From Phoronis australis (Eukaryota > Phoronida > Phoronidae): 64,000 nt of DNA. Of the stretch, positions 33,501-46,249 are shown in pieces; position 1 is the stretch's first letter; every line of letters starts with the position of its first letter. Location of the stretch: NCBI GenBank assembly GCA_002633005.1, contig NMRA01000092.1, forward strand, positions 839,116 to 903,115, in the 5' to 3' direction. Below the pieces are notes generated by a model that ran no database searches, had not been told where the DNA came from, and worked only from the letters and a program-made list of their open reading frames with translations. Position numbers and translations under genes: made by a program.

Positions 33501-36500
33501 TGCTATGATCGGCTTTTATCTTGGCCGCGAATATTTGTTGCCAACGAAAGCACAAAAACGTTATTCCTCGTTTTTTCGACGAGCTTGTCTCACTTACTGA
33601 GTACGTATCAAGGATTTAAGGAGAACAAACAACTTGTGGTAAATAAACGTATGTGACAGATCTCACGATCAGCTGAGTATACGTTCTTACGTCAGAATAA
33701 ATAGAACCCCAAATTAAATAAATTGACCTTCTTAAAGTATCACAAATATTTTCTTTTCTTTACCAGTATCGTGAAAAATATACGAAACACATGTGGGTTA
33801 CAGTACACGCGACTTACAGAAACGTGACCACGCCGACATGACACAAGCACAGGCACCAGAGCGACACTTCGATGATGCGTAATCGCGTGAATGCTGTTTT
33901 CCTTATCGTCATTTGTGCCACGGAATAGTTTCCAGATCACCAAAAATGATGTGAACGAACTTTGGGGCACTGTCAATTACGATATCAATCACAGTACCTA
34001 TAGTTGTTTGAATCAATCTGACAGTGAGAGTGACGAATGGTCTCATGAAATTTTTTGATATGCTACTGTGTCTACCCTTACATCCCCATGGCTCCGTGAC
34101 GATAACAGTTTCAATGAAACATCATCGCCCAGGAACACATCGAAAAGGATCTGTTGTTTTAGTACGTATACTTCCGCTTTACACTAGTGGGATTTGCAAA
34201 GGTAACTATGGTAGGCGTGGCCGAACAGCGTTTGTCGGAACTATTCATTGGTTTATGTTCCGAAAGTTATACTAAGAACAGAGTTTGACGATATTGTTTT
34301 GACTAATGCAAAATAGCCTACAACAAAAATGAACCAGTCTCCTGATATTAATTATGGCGTAACAGTTGTCAGAATTTACCAGTTGTCTTGAGTTACTGAT
34401 TCACATTAAGCCTTTGAAATTTACTAAGTATGCCTACACTGACTTACGATCATGTGACCGTTGTAATGGGCACTTCCTTTTAAAATGTGCTCTCTACAAC
34501 GTCCACATGACCGTGATGTCTGTTCCTCAACCACTCCCGATGAGCAACCGGACCACCACGACAGCAACAGGTGTCGCTGGGCACGAGAGCCATAACTTGT
34601 CTGAACTCGAATCGGATCCTAATACTCGTTGTAAAATTTCCAATTAGTTCCATGAGGGCCAACCTAAACATGAAGGAGCAAAGCTGCGGGCGTTAGAACT
34701 ATACAGTATAAAGTACTATCGTTTTCTTTATTCATATTCATACCAAGATACGTGGTTTATAGTTCGATATAAATCATTAATGACTATGTTTCTTTGGACA
34801 ACACATCAAGGCATTGCATTTTGCCATTATTGAAAAAGCCAGCGACTTTTAACCAAAATATTCGCGCAAATGTTGACAATTGCACTTGAATGAATTTTCC
34901 ATGAGGCGGAATGTTTGTAAATATGTATGTGGGTGCCCTTGAGTTCACACTCATAGGTAAACTAGCATCAGTTTATTTGCATGTAAAATTGAATGCGAAC
35001 AGTTCTCATTTAACTCCGTTTATGACATACTTCTTATTTTTACCAGTGTAACCAACTATTCGCTTTCATAAATGATGAACACTCTTGATGACGACTTATA
35101 AAACTACATGTTTACAATATTCCATAAAGAACTGCCGTTCATACAATGTACAAAAACCACCAATATTACGGCACCCATCAATCACTCTCAGCGATGTAGT
35201 TGCTGAAACGCTAAATAAATTTACAAGCATGAGATTATAAGTTCGGCTCCAGATAATAGTGGCTGTGAGTTTTCAAGTCTTTGAGCAAACTTTCTTTTCA
35301 GTTGTTTGCCACGGCATCCTTTTCCGACTGAAATTGCTTCCAGTCGTAAGAAACAGGCAAGTTAAAGGATTCTTGCGGTGTTGAAAAGTAACTAGTTCTT
35401 TCGAGGTAGTTGACGCAAGAGAGTTTCCAGGTAGTCCAAGTTACCTGTAGTAGTACTTGGAGGAATTGATTTACTCAAATAATGAATTATCATTTCTTAT
35501 AATGAATTGAACAATACGGATGCCGGGTGTATTTCAATGCTGACGTTAACAAGAATATTTTATCCTGGCGTGGTCGTACTCCTAGGTGTCTGCAACCAGG
35601 AGGCGCTGCGAATGTATGCTGGTGCCACAAAGAATCGGTTGCTGACGCTATTAGGGAAGTGTGACTTACGGTAGCCTCAAAAGAGAATGAGGGTTAGTTT
35701 GTGCCAGTGGAAACGAACTTCAATTATTCCATAGAAATCAATATATAAGAATTAATGCCACACATGTGGTTGCAGACAAGCTTAGGGTGGGAATTAAAAG
35801 TAGTCGTAGAAGCAACCGCGAACTTCATTCAGTTCGTACGAGTCTAAAATAACGAAAGCTGTTTTGACAGGTCTTTAAGACATTCAAACTAGTATCCAGG
35901 TATTTTATAACTTTTGAAAAATTACGGCAAATTACATGTATAGCGTTATTTAAAAATATTTTAGTTGTATCTCTCTATAATTTCAATGGGCAGGACTCAG
36001 CTAATACTATGATTCAAGATGGTCCATCTATCAGCTCCAGGGTGTGCCGTACCACAAAGGTGCTCAGCTTGGATAAAGAAGGACCATTAGGCAACCTGAC
36101 TTCAATATTAACCTTGAACTTTTTATGTTTCAATTTTCATCAAAAATGTTAAGCCGTTGTCAAAGGCTGACTTCTGTTATTGCAGGTTTTGGCGGCAAAA
36201 TTTCGTGACCACTTATTTACGAGAGACTTGTCCTACATATGTTAACAATGGACTACTGGGTTATTTTTCCTAGCGTCTTACTTCAGGTAACAATTGTAGG
36301 CCCGTTACATTCGTAACACCTACGGTGTTTTTGTAGCCTGAAACTTGAAGATACGAAGATACCTAAATTACTTGTACTAGATGAATCCGTTAACGTGTAT
36401 TGTCGTCTTTATTCCATGGAATTGTTTCATGAAAAGTGATTTTGGACTTGAGTCAGAAATTCCGACTGTGTCTTTTGAAATTGACGCGGCGATGCTGTAC

Positions 36501-39500
36501 TTTTTAGTTGTCAATGTTTCCAAAAATAGTAAAGTCCCCTGGAGCCAGATGGAATGGGTCGGGATCCTAAATTCTAATTTTTGCGCTACAATTTTTTTGC
36601 AGACAACATGATTTTGTGTTTAGGAATAAACATAATCAAAGACACAAAACAAGCAATTTAGAGCTGACCATCTGGTAAAGATTTAGCTTTTTAACTGTAA
36701 AAACTCACACCCCTGTACTTTACTGTCTATTAAGAAATGTATACCAAACATGAGGTATTTATGTCAAGGTTCAAAGGCAATTTGTCCTGGTCTCACGTGC
36801 TGTCCCTGTCCTATCTTCTGAACTTGGTGAACATCGATACGTTGAATTTTAAAGAGCAGTGTGCACAGGAACTGTTATGTACAAACTCAATGGAATCTGA
36901 GTTTAATTCGAGTTTACCAAGTAAAATTTGGGTAGACGGACATTGCCACCTTGACACTAATTTGCCGAGGTTTGGTCATGCATATCCTTTGAAAACTAGC
37001 ATGTTGGAGTTCGCAAGTTCGCTTCCGCCATTTTGATGTTTGGGTAATGTTTACCTGGGATGTGTAGCCTACTCCTGCGAATTTGACGTGATCACGCAAG
37101 TCCTCGTGAGATGTCGCTACGCAGCATAACAAGTGGTCTCATTCGCCTTTGTTTCATTAGCTAGCTTTTTGAACTCATCTCTCTCTTCCAGTCATTCATT
37201 CTCACGAGACCTCGATTTTTCTACTAACAAACTCCTGCATCTGGGGGAACATCTACAGTGCGATATTTCGTTCCGTTAAAGTTGAGAATGGAGATCAGTG
37301 TTTCCCGGAAATAATATGAACATTTCCTTTTTACTCACTACCAAAAATAACATTTCCAACCAAGTTATTCCTCCGCGCAAAATATGCCTAAAAACCTTGA
37401 ATGGAAATTGGTGTCCGTCCTCCAAAGAGACCTGATCAAATGTCGCCAAAGGTGGGTTGAAAAGTCATCCCTTTAGACAGGGCTGTCAATCCTACAAAAA
37501 TTGAAGTGTTTTAAATAAATTGCAGATGATTTTTACTTCTTTCGTAATTTGATCGTAAATAGGAAGGAAATACCCCATGTATGTGAAGTCTTAAACATAC
37601 ATCCCTACATATATAAATATACATTGAATAAGAAAAGGTATGCTACGGTATTGAATCACCTGCGCTCTTATTCAATGCATCGACGGCAGTTGGTATAATT
37701 CTAAGTGATTACTTAATTTTATTTATTGCTTGAATTACCCTAATCGTGTTCATAATTTGTAGAGTGTATAAATTGCCATGATATTGTTTTGGTCGTCTGC
37801 TGTCACACAATATCGTACGCTGAGCCACCATTTTGAAGCAGATGCATGATTAGTGTGAAAGCGAGGCTAGAGGAGACGGATACATACATATATATACAGG
37901 TACATGTAACAGTGTTAGCTCAGCTGATTTGCTCACAATTTTGGAAGAAGAAACTCTTATTGGAAAATTTGGTAAGTTGATTAATATTGAAGTCAACGAA
38001 ATCCATTAAGTTGAATGTACGGTTGTCCATGATATGAATTTCATTATATCTAAACGACGAGGATTGTTTAGGTTCAAATCCAAAATAGACTTCCTAATTC
38101 ACTAACTCAAAAATACGCGCTATGCAGTAATTCGTTACGTTTTAAAACCATTATGGGTTGCACACGATAGTGTCGTTGGTGTTTATGAAGGAGTCTTTGA
38201 TTCTGCAAAGTACGTGTGCATTTACAAAAACATAGGAGCCAAGCAGACAACACTCACATTGGCCGTCATGAATTATTCTTTCACTTAATCTTTAAGATTC
38301 CATGGATGTTTATGAACACTTTCTTTGAGTATCTTGTTTTAAATTTCCCTTCGTGGTTTCGTTATTTCAGGAGGTCACACACCCATTTGGACGTAGACAG
38401 CTGCATCAATAACCTGATTATTGTCAATTCCCATCATTCACCATTCACTTAACTGTCAATTCGCTCCGTTGTGATGCGGGTGATAAGGTCGCTGCTTAGC
38501 AACAGTCTCACGTGGTCACTAAGTAGTTGTGCCGCAGGTAATATTTTGACTTTACCTGCCCACATCTACTTCTAGCTCATGTGTGCGTTTTCACCAAAGG
38601 TTTTATTTTCCGTTACCTCCAAGCAATGGCTTGTCGACAGGTGGCGATGTCGTTGGATGCAGGAATGGGACGATTTAGACCTAGTGTTTTTTTAATATAA
38701 ATGAAAGTTGATGGTGAGTTTTGAGTTGAGAAGCTTCCGCGGTTGGTACGTTTTAACAGTTGCAGCAACATTGTGGCTATAAGGGTCTCGAACAAACTTG
38801 GACGGTGACAAAGTGACCTCGGGACTCAGGACTAAAGTTTGATCACATGCCGAGTAGTGGGCGTTGTGTGGAGCGCTAAATGGCAAAGGAACGGCAAAAT
38901 TCTGGTATACTTGATATTGATTTGTAGCTTCATTGTGGTAATACTATATACTTTCTATACTAATGATAAATTGTTTTTGTTGCTTCTATAAATGTTATTG
39001 TAAAAGAAAGAAGATTGTGGTAACAACAACAGTAACAGGATCACACGATTTTTTACCAACATTAATTAACTTCATTGTTAACTTACACTAAGTGACAGGT
39101 CGTTCACCAACTCGAGCCAGTTCGCATCTAAGTACTAGTGCCGCAGGAGCTATATTCGCGCCTCCTGTTGTTCTGGTACTTAAACTAGAGCTTGGATGAT
39201 AATCTTCCCTTCAGCTAGTATCGTTCTAGAAAAAAAAAAACATGCAAATGGGTTAATTGACCCACAGTGCCTCAAACTTATAGGTTAATTTTGAGAATTT
39301 ATGGATCACGTTTGTCATTTTCCTTTCCTTTTTCAATTCCAATTTTTGGGCGACATCTTAGTTTCACGCCAGGTAGTATCGTCCAGTAAATATCGGCTGC
39401 TCGTATTTGGCTCGTTGTACTTGCCGCATTGTGTGTGGGGCATAGGGCCACTCGGCAGACGGACAGTACGTTACAAGGTCAGTCGTGTTTCGTGCCTCAG

Positions 39501-39557
39501 ATGAACGATTGCTGAACTGAAAAGTCACGTGAATAATTGAATGGACTAGCGGCTAGT
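27502..39557. other. Long gene-poor stretch
   Basis: About 12 kb with no gene I can support. ORFs of 60-158 codons occur on both strands (the longest, 158 codons, on the minus strand at 31816-32292). They lack domain signatures, splice context or start signals. No RNA gene or tandem array was noticed here. Isolated exons of under 100 bases could be missed. Confidence 0.4.
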
Positions 39558-39779
39558 TCATATTGCTGACGTATTTTCATGCCTGACGTAAGGATCGGGT
39601 AGTAGACGGTAGATGAGGGCGAGGCCCTCGGACAGCTTCGCAAGATCGGGCGATCTCGCCTTCTGTCCTCGCTGTGGTTGGTGTGGACGTGGATCGAGCG
39701 GTAGGGCCTGGTAGGCTGGTGGTGGTGTTCTTCTTGTGGAGACGAGACGCTGGCTGGATGGTAACAGCGTTGATGACAT
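39558..39779 (-). CDS. Short ORF behind a TATA box, unknown
   Basis: The minus-strand ATG at 39779 opens a 73-codon frame to TGA at 39558. The segment is clearly GC-richer than its surroundings. The translation is Pro-, Arg- and Ser-rich at first (for example RRTPPPAYQALPLDPRPHQP) and then has KLSEGLALIYRLLPDPY. A TATA box lies 68 bases above the ATG. The ORF could be complete, or it could be a first exon spliced near the end (a weak donor GTCAGG follows DPY). No homologue is recognised. Confidence 0.4.
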   Translation of the reverse strand: MSSTLLPSSQRLVSTRRTPPPAYQALPLDPRPHQPQRGQKARSPDLAKLSEGLALIYRLLPDPYVRHENTSAI

Positions 39780-39846
39780 CTTAGGTGTGAAGCTGGCTTA
39801 ATGGCAACAGCTTAGAGTGACGTGAGCATCGGAAACAGCTTGAGTA

Positions 39847-39854
39847 TTTTTATA
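39847..39854 (-). promoter_or_regulatory. TATA box for the 39.6-kb minus-strand ORF
   Basis: Read on the minus strand the sequence is GGCTATAAAAATA. The distance to the ATG at 39779 allows a start site near 39820 and a leader of about 40 bases. Confidence 0.5.
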
Positions 39855-39859
39855 GCCTC

Positions 39860-41900
39860 CCCCTTGGACTAGAACGTTAGCTGCGCATGTGCGAACCTCA
39901 GTCACACGGCCAATCATTCTCCACTTTGAAAGCCACGTGACTTGCCTTCTACCTGTCAGTGACATGAAAACACTGATTTAGGCTGTAGCCAGGGGCACTT
40001 TAAATAATTAAAAGAGTGTGCGTCAGGTTTGGCGATTGTTTTGAGGAATGTGTTGAAAATAATTTCAAGGAAACTGATTTGCTTGTGCTTTTGAACTCGT
40101 CCTAAATGAGAAAAGCTAAGTTCTTTTAGCTCTGACCCACTTTTCAATGCTAAATGGTGGCTGCAGTTTGCTTTCAACCCCTGTCGCCTGCTGTCTGAGA
40201 AGCCAAGTAGGAGTTCAAACTGTTCAAAATTGACAAGCGGGCATTTGGTGGGGGCGTACTATGACCAGAGTTTTAGAATCTAAAGAGAACGAGCATTCTG
40301 AATCTGTAGTTAGATTTTTTTACTAGCACTTGCAGGGAAGTCGCAATTTTGGAAAGAAAACTGTCAAATTTTGTGTTTTTGGTTCTATTTTTCTATGCCG
40401 GAATTTTCTTCGATGTGAATTAACCAATTATGAATCTGTAGTACAATTGAGTTTCAGTTAACATGAGTAGCGGTTGAGAGTTGGAATGCTACAAAAGCTT
40501 TTGTTTTCCAGAGTCTTGATAAGGGCATGAGGATAGGACTCATTTCCACTCTGTAATAACTGCAGTGTGCCACTGATGACATCGAATAGGCAAATGTACC
40601 ACGTTCATGTCACCAAGGCATAAATCTCGTCCAACTTAATCGTCACGAGGAGAAGAACGCGTCGTCACAAAATGATACTCACCAGGCGTTCCATAGGCAT
40701 GTGCTTGCGCGAAAGCCTTCTCTCAGCGTGGTCAATTTTAATCACACATTGACTGAACACAGTGACGCTGGGAGTCATTCCAAAGATGCAATACACGCAC
40801 GAGTGCAGCTAGCCCGAACAGGTCCTTCGATTGCAATGTATGGCTATATCTAGCCAGAAACTAGTATGGCTTCGACATGCACAGTCATTTGTTTTGTTTT
40901 GTTTTTACTCTTCTTGATGCTTCATGAAACTTCCAGGAGAGAGGAACAAATAAATGACGATAATCCACGCATTATATATCCACTTGCCTTGTGGATTTCT
41001 TTTCCAAGTCATCCAAGTTCATAAATTAGTTTTACTCTCGGAGATCTCTCGACTTCTGTTTTCACTCACCTCCAGAGTTTTCATGGACTTATTACACACA
41101 GAACTGTGAGTACGTCAACCATTTCATATGACAGTCGGCTATTCAGTACTATACCTTTCAACTAACTCGAGGGGTGTATCGCTTGAAAAAATTAGAACAA
41201 AACGGGTCAATAGTGTTGTCTTTACCAAACTGAGATGGAAAATACATTTGTCATTGATTGCACCTAGTGGTCTGTTTTTCTCTATTGCTATGACCTGAAG
41301 CCCAAAGGTTTCTCGGCTGAGTTACAAAAATTGTAACCAACAAGAACTTTGAGAAACAGCTGAAAATATAAAGCATATTTTCACTTTTCTTGTGCGCTTG
41401 ATCTAATTACAATGCTCGTCATCATTGTTACGTACTGTGCAAACATCTGCCCAACATGCAGGTAGCAATTCAGTCGCTAACGTTTCCATACCCTGCGGTT
41501 ATATCTGCTTTACCGCAAAGCGGGTGTCGGAAACTGCGGAAGGCAAATGCAGCACCATCTTTAAAAATCATTGTGTTGGATCGTGTGTTGGTGCGGAAGC
41601 CTTTGTTTTGTTTGATGTGAAACGCTTTCATGTGCCAACTCCAAGAGAAAAAAGATGAAATTGCTTTCATCTCTAAACAACGTTGTTATTACAGTATATG
41701 ATCAGTTCATTCTGATGTGACAAATTCCAGCTGCGTACAGATGAATTCAAATTCTATTGTTATCCGTGAACAATATCATTATGATAAACAAACATTATTA
41801 CTATAGGCCTTGTCTGGACTAGCTCTGTCTTTAGTTCAAATATATACGACTGTTCTATTTCTGTTTACTCACCAGTTAAAGCTGCATTTCGACATGTTTA
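39860..41900. other. Intergenic region
   Basis: No gene supported. A short segment at 41555-41640 resembles one at 52452-52530 (CCATCTTTAAAAA, GGATCGTGTGT, then CCTTTGTTTT), showing one more dispersed repeat. Confidence 0.4.
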
Positions 41901-42220
41901 GCTGGCTAAATAACGAAAATCGACTGCGAATTAGGCCTTTTACTCTCATAAAGTAAAATCGACTTATAATATTCCTTTCTGTAGTAGGATTCTATTTCGG
42001 TTACAAACGCAAGTCTCAGGCAATGCTTACAGTCGTCATTTTCGAATTCAAAATTTTAGGTGGCCAACCCAATAAACTTTGAAACGCATTTTCTTGACCC
42101 TCTGAATGCCTTCGATGTTCTTGTCGGTAACAGAAATAGAATGCTATTGCGGTCAGGAATATTACGAGACTGGTTTCATGAAAATGAAAGGCCAAATTCG
42201 ATTTTCATTTTTTAGCCAGC
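41901..42220. mobile_element. Palindromic MITE with long terminal inverted repeats
   Basis: The first ~110 bases and the last ~110 bases are diverged inverted copies. Both ends read GCTGGCTAAA, then GAAAATCGA, then a GGCCTTT block. The element is about 320 bases with no coding capacity. A related half copy is at 26526-26700 and perhaps a third fragment at about 46499-46600. Target duplications were not clear. Confidence 0.65.
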
Positions 42221-42229
42221 ATAAGGTAC

Positions 42230-44970
42230 ATATCCAAATGCAGCTGACTTGATTGATCCGACCAAGTGGCTGTATGAGGCCAGTGAAATTATTCAACGGA
42301 ATATTGAACATTAACTAGGAGTTACCACCTGTGTGATTGATAAAGGAGGATGTTCTGGTGCCTAATTCGTATTTTTGGAAAGATTGGGCAAATCCTAGGA
42401 AATTCTAGAATGTTCTTGAATTGGTGAAAAGTAACGGTAACATATTATACCTACACAGGCTTCAGTTAGTGAGAGTTAGATACATAGTCAGCTGTGGGTT
42501 ACAGAACCAGCAGTTACCACAGGACCGTAAGAACACGTCAGACGTCAAGGTGAACTCATGGCGACCGGCATAGGCATAGGCCAGGGACAGGGAGCAGTAC
42601 AGAAAAGAACGACAGTGCTAAACATGTGGACGAGAAGCATAGCATTTGTCAATCAACTTTCAGTACTGGACTTGCACTTTTAAGAGCACTGACTGGGCTT
42701 TTTTGTATATTTCGTAAAAGTCCGAGAAAACTTGTTATTCATAGATATTCTTGATTTAGATTTACATATCCTTGAGGAATGCAAAACTATTTCTCCATTG
42801 GCAGGGCGCCCACTCTGGAAAAAGATAATGGGTCATCTGTCGCTCTCCCAGTTTTTTGAATTACTTAATATCAATTGGGAAAATGTCGGAGAGGGACTCT
42901 GATAACAGCATTAATTGATGCTCGTTTCCTGTTTTAAAATTATGTATATCGTTTCATATTTAGGGATCCCAGCCCATAGAGGGAGCCGTTGATGGCATCC
43001 ATGGCCTCTCTTTTTACCTAGGCTTATATCGTTTCTTCTTAAAGAATGTCTCCCGGAGGGTGGGGGCAGTGATGGAATCAATTGTTCATCGACAGCACTT
43101 AATGTTTAGGAAGGTCTTCTCTCGAAAGGCCATCCGCTGATGGAATTCACTGTCACTCTTTAGATTATAGTGACATCGCATTTCATATTAGGGGCCAGCT
43201 GAAATTGAGGAAAATTTTATCTCTATCATCAGATGCCAGACAACAAAATGCACTCAATGATTTTGTGTCAATATGAAATTGTTTTCAGTGAATTCTGGAC
43301 GGTAAAATTCGGTTAGTTATGTATCAGTGTTTACTTTCCTATGGGTAACAGTCAACATGTCGTAGCCGAGTCAATACAGAGTGGGCCGGTAGCAAGTTGC
43401 ATCAGTAACTGAATCAATGAACAAGTGCGATATACTGTTCCTGAACGTAAGTCAGGAGTTCACAGTTGGCTGGAGCATCAGAACAGACATTTTTTCGAGT
43501 AGACTTGTACACGTTTGACCGATATTAAGGGATGTAACTCGAACTAGTCTTCAGTCTATCATAAGACCAAAAGCTGATATTAATATTACCATTACTATCA
43601 TCATCATCATCATCATTATCATTATTAATTTGTATCAGAGGCTTCTGGTCCACCAAAGTACAATAACAGTCAATGTATACAGCCACATTTGTACGCGCAG
43701 TCAAGGCATTTAAAAGTTTTATATTACGTATTAATTACAGACGGGAGGCGCTAAGGCGGGCGTGTGAAGGATCCTGAGTTAGGTGCTTCCACTGAACTTC
43801 CTTCATAAAACGTGACCTGAACTTATTATATCCTTTATGTATTATCCACTGATATCGGGTCACAAATGGGCTTCACATGTAACCATGAGCGGTAATGATT
43901 TGAGACGAAAAAGCATGACTTTATCTTATAATATCGGGCATCAAAATCAATGCCAAGCGACCGCTTCTGCTTTTGAGAACTGGGTTTCATTTCTTCAACT
44001 TCACTTTCTTGTAAATTATCTCGTTGCTCACGAAATGTCGATTTTCATGTCATGTTCTTTGGCATTACTAGGTGACCTGACACGAGTAGACGAGGCGGTC
44101 TTTCCACCAGGTGACCGACGACCACCCAGTGAGGATGTCGCGGGTGCGTTCCATAGCCGCAAGGCACTTGCGAACAAAGCTAATACCTGCACGTGCTTCT
44201 CTTGTAATGCATGGCGATATCTCTCGAAGACTTGCGTATTCTCGTTTTTTTTCAAAGCAATATTTCCACGAAACGCCGTTTTTTTCCAAATCAATATTTC
44301 CACGAATCGCAACCCATGTAGGCTACGTATCTCGTAGAGTGTTGATATTAACCAGGTGGAAAATTAAAGGAGAACGAAATATTACTATTTTTCGAAAGGT
44401 ACTCAATACATCTGGTGATAGCTACCCTGGATGTTGGCAAATCGTTAACATTCCGTGCACACCGAATTCTATGAGCAAAATTTAATTTCATTATACAATT
44501 TTGAAACTTCTTTGAGCTGGTTTATTCGTATTTTTAAAGGTAACATTTTCGAATTATAAAGTCTTTTGAGTATAAACCCTTCGGAGTATAGGGCAACAGA
44601 AGCAGAATTCGCAACCGCACTTGTTCAGTTTCTGATTCAACTTTCTTCAGAAGCCTTGGTCGGATTATAGGTCCTCCGTGGAAATTACTCAGTCCAAAAG
44701 ATCGACTTTTGAGATTTATACTATTTAGAAGAAAAAATAATCGAAAAAATACAGCAGTATAAGGCGTTCAATCAAAACTGTTTCAAGCTCCCTCTGTCTT
44801 CTTAGATGCCTCTCCAGTGCCACATTTTGTAGATTAATAGTTTTGTCAATATGTGACATGCTTTATTTTAAAAATATTATTCTATTATCATGGCTTTGAA
44901 AGTTTTGTAATCTAAAAAAGTGAAAGTCAGTCTCGGGGACTTCACTACAGTGAGCATACAATCCGAATAA
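42230..44970. other. Intergenic region
   Basis: No supported gene. It contains the (ATC)n tract at 43586-43628 and a GC-richer patch at about 44090-44240 that is open in frames on both strands but unrecognised. Confidence 0.4.
43586..43628. repeat. (ATC)n microsatellite
   Basis: A short run of ATC/ATT triplets, about 43 bases. Confidence 0.85.
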
Positions 44971-44974
44971 CATA

Positions 44975-45290
44975 AGCCACTTAAAGGGACGAAATCGGTC
45001 TTGCAGCTGAAACGCGTTTTAGGGTTTTTTTCGTAGGGTTGATTAAATCTATAAAACAACAAAATATGTTGCATTTTGGGATTTTATTGCCAATCTACGA
45101 TTTATAATTACAAAGACTGCCCGTCAAACCTAACTGAACTCGAGGCGGACTGACCTCGTCACTGAGTTGTTTCAATTCGTTGCTATGCGCCTTGAAAATG
45201 GCCGACATGTACAGGAAGAGTGTAGTGCTAATCTAAGTCGGCGTGAAAAAGACAAGGGCTAAGCTCCTGAGTGTATGTGAGAAAGCGAGG
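44975..45290. repeat. Dispersed ~300-bp repeat, copy 2
   Basis: It matches the copy at 26990-27290 in block order. It ends against the TIR element beginning at 45300, which appears to have inserted into or beside it. Confidence 0.6.
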
Positions 45291-45299
45291 TGTAGAACC

Positions 45300-46242
45300 C
45301 AGTGGCGGATCTAGGATATCACAAGGGGGGGGCAACATTTTGTCCGGCTGTAAGCATTTGCGCAAACTGAACCACGATTGTAGATGCGCATAGCACCGAA
45401 TTGGGGGAGGTCGGGAGGGGGCAAACCCTCTCCCGCCCAGGAAATTTTTCTGTTTTTACATCTAAAAATCAAGTATTTTCCTTGATTCCTGAAGTATTAT
45501 CCAAGAAAAAAAGGCAAAAAAAAAACACGTAGAACGTGTCAAACAGGAAAAACTGCAAGTATCAAAGACTCGATCTCACGACCTTGCGCATAGAGCGCGC
45601 GTGCGTTACCGCTACTCCACCACGATTTCACTACTATTCTCATACTAAGAGACCTACTTGCTTATGGTCCACAGCGTTTGCGCGCGAAACCTACTTCTTT
45701 TTGTAATGCTTATTACACGTTTTGTGCCATCGATTCTTAACAAATTTGTCGTATTTAAAATAGTCTTCAAATGCCCAAAAGACCAAATCCGTTTTTCGTG
45801 TTGGCAATAATGAAGGGATTGCTTTGGAAATCGTCTTAACATAAGGTTTGACAAAGAGAGTATTGCGAATTTCTGAGTGATTCACTAAAGGCTTCGATTA
45901 AAATTCCCATCTTACCAGCAGCTTCTGTTTTTTCATCGTCACTCAGGTTCCATTTTCTTTAAAAATGAAGTAAATTTTCTTCATTGCACAGTGGAGCAGA
46001 CGACGGAAACTGAGTCGTAGTGCGCAGCGCNNNNNNNNNNNNNNNNNNNNNNNNNNNNNNNNNNCCCCCCCCCTCCCCCCCAACACTAAAACTGCACACA
46101 TTTAAATCTTTTTTCATTCGTATAATTTTAATTACCAGGGTTAATTAATAAACTCAACATTTCCCTACGCTCTTACTGTTATTTTTTTGCGGCAGCTAAG
46201 GGGGGGGCCGGGCCCCCTGCCCCCCCCCTAAATCCGCCTATG
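45300..46242. mobile_element. 943-bp TIR element, hAT-like, with N gap
   Basis: The left end CAGTGGCGGATCTAGG and the right end, read inverted as CATAGGCGGATTTAGG, are terminal inverted repeats. G-rich and C-rich blocks lie just inside. Flanking 5-mers GAACC (45295-45299) and AAACC (46243-46247) differ at one base, consistent with an old 5-bp target duplication. Inside are a tRNA-like segment (45567-45629), AT-rich noncoding sequence and 34 Ns at 46031-46064. No transposase is readable. Confidence 0.6.
45567..45629 (-). tRNA. tRNA-like segment, probably SINE-derived or pseudo-tRNA
   Basis: On the minus strand the sequence reads TGGAGTAGCGGTAACGC (A-box-like), then GGTCGTGAGATCGAGTC (B-box-like), at tRNA-like spacing. 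The acceptor stem is not convincing and the segment lies inside a mobile element. I read it as a tRNA-derived SINE head or dead tRNA rather than a working gene. Confidence 0.4.
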
Positions 46243-46249
46243 AAACCGA

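Noticed and set aside
36737-37036. 99-codon ORF starting with ATG
   Set aside because: Some protein-like composition but no motif, no splice sites and no promoter signal.
43837-44485. Overlapping plus and minus ORFs of 73-166 codons
   Set aside because: The patch is GC-richer and open in several frames on both strands; no frame stands out and no reliable splice pair was found.
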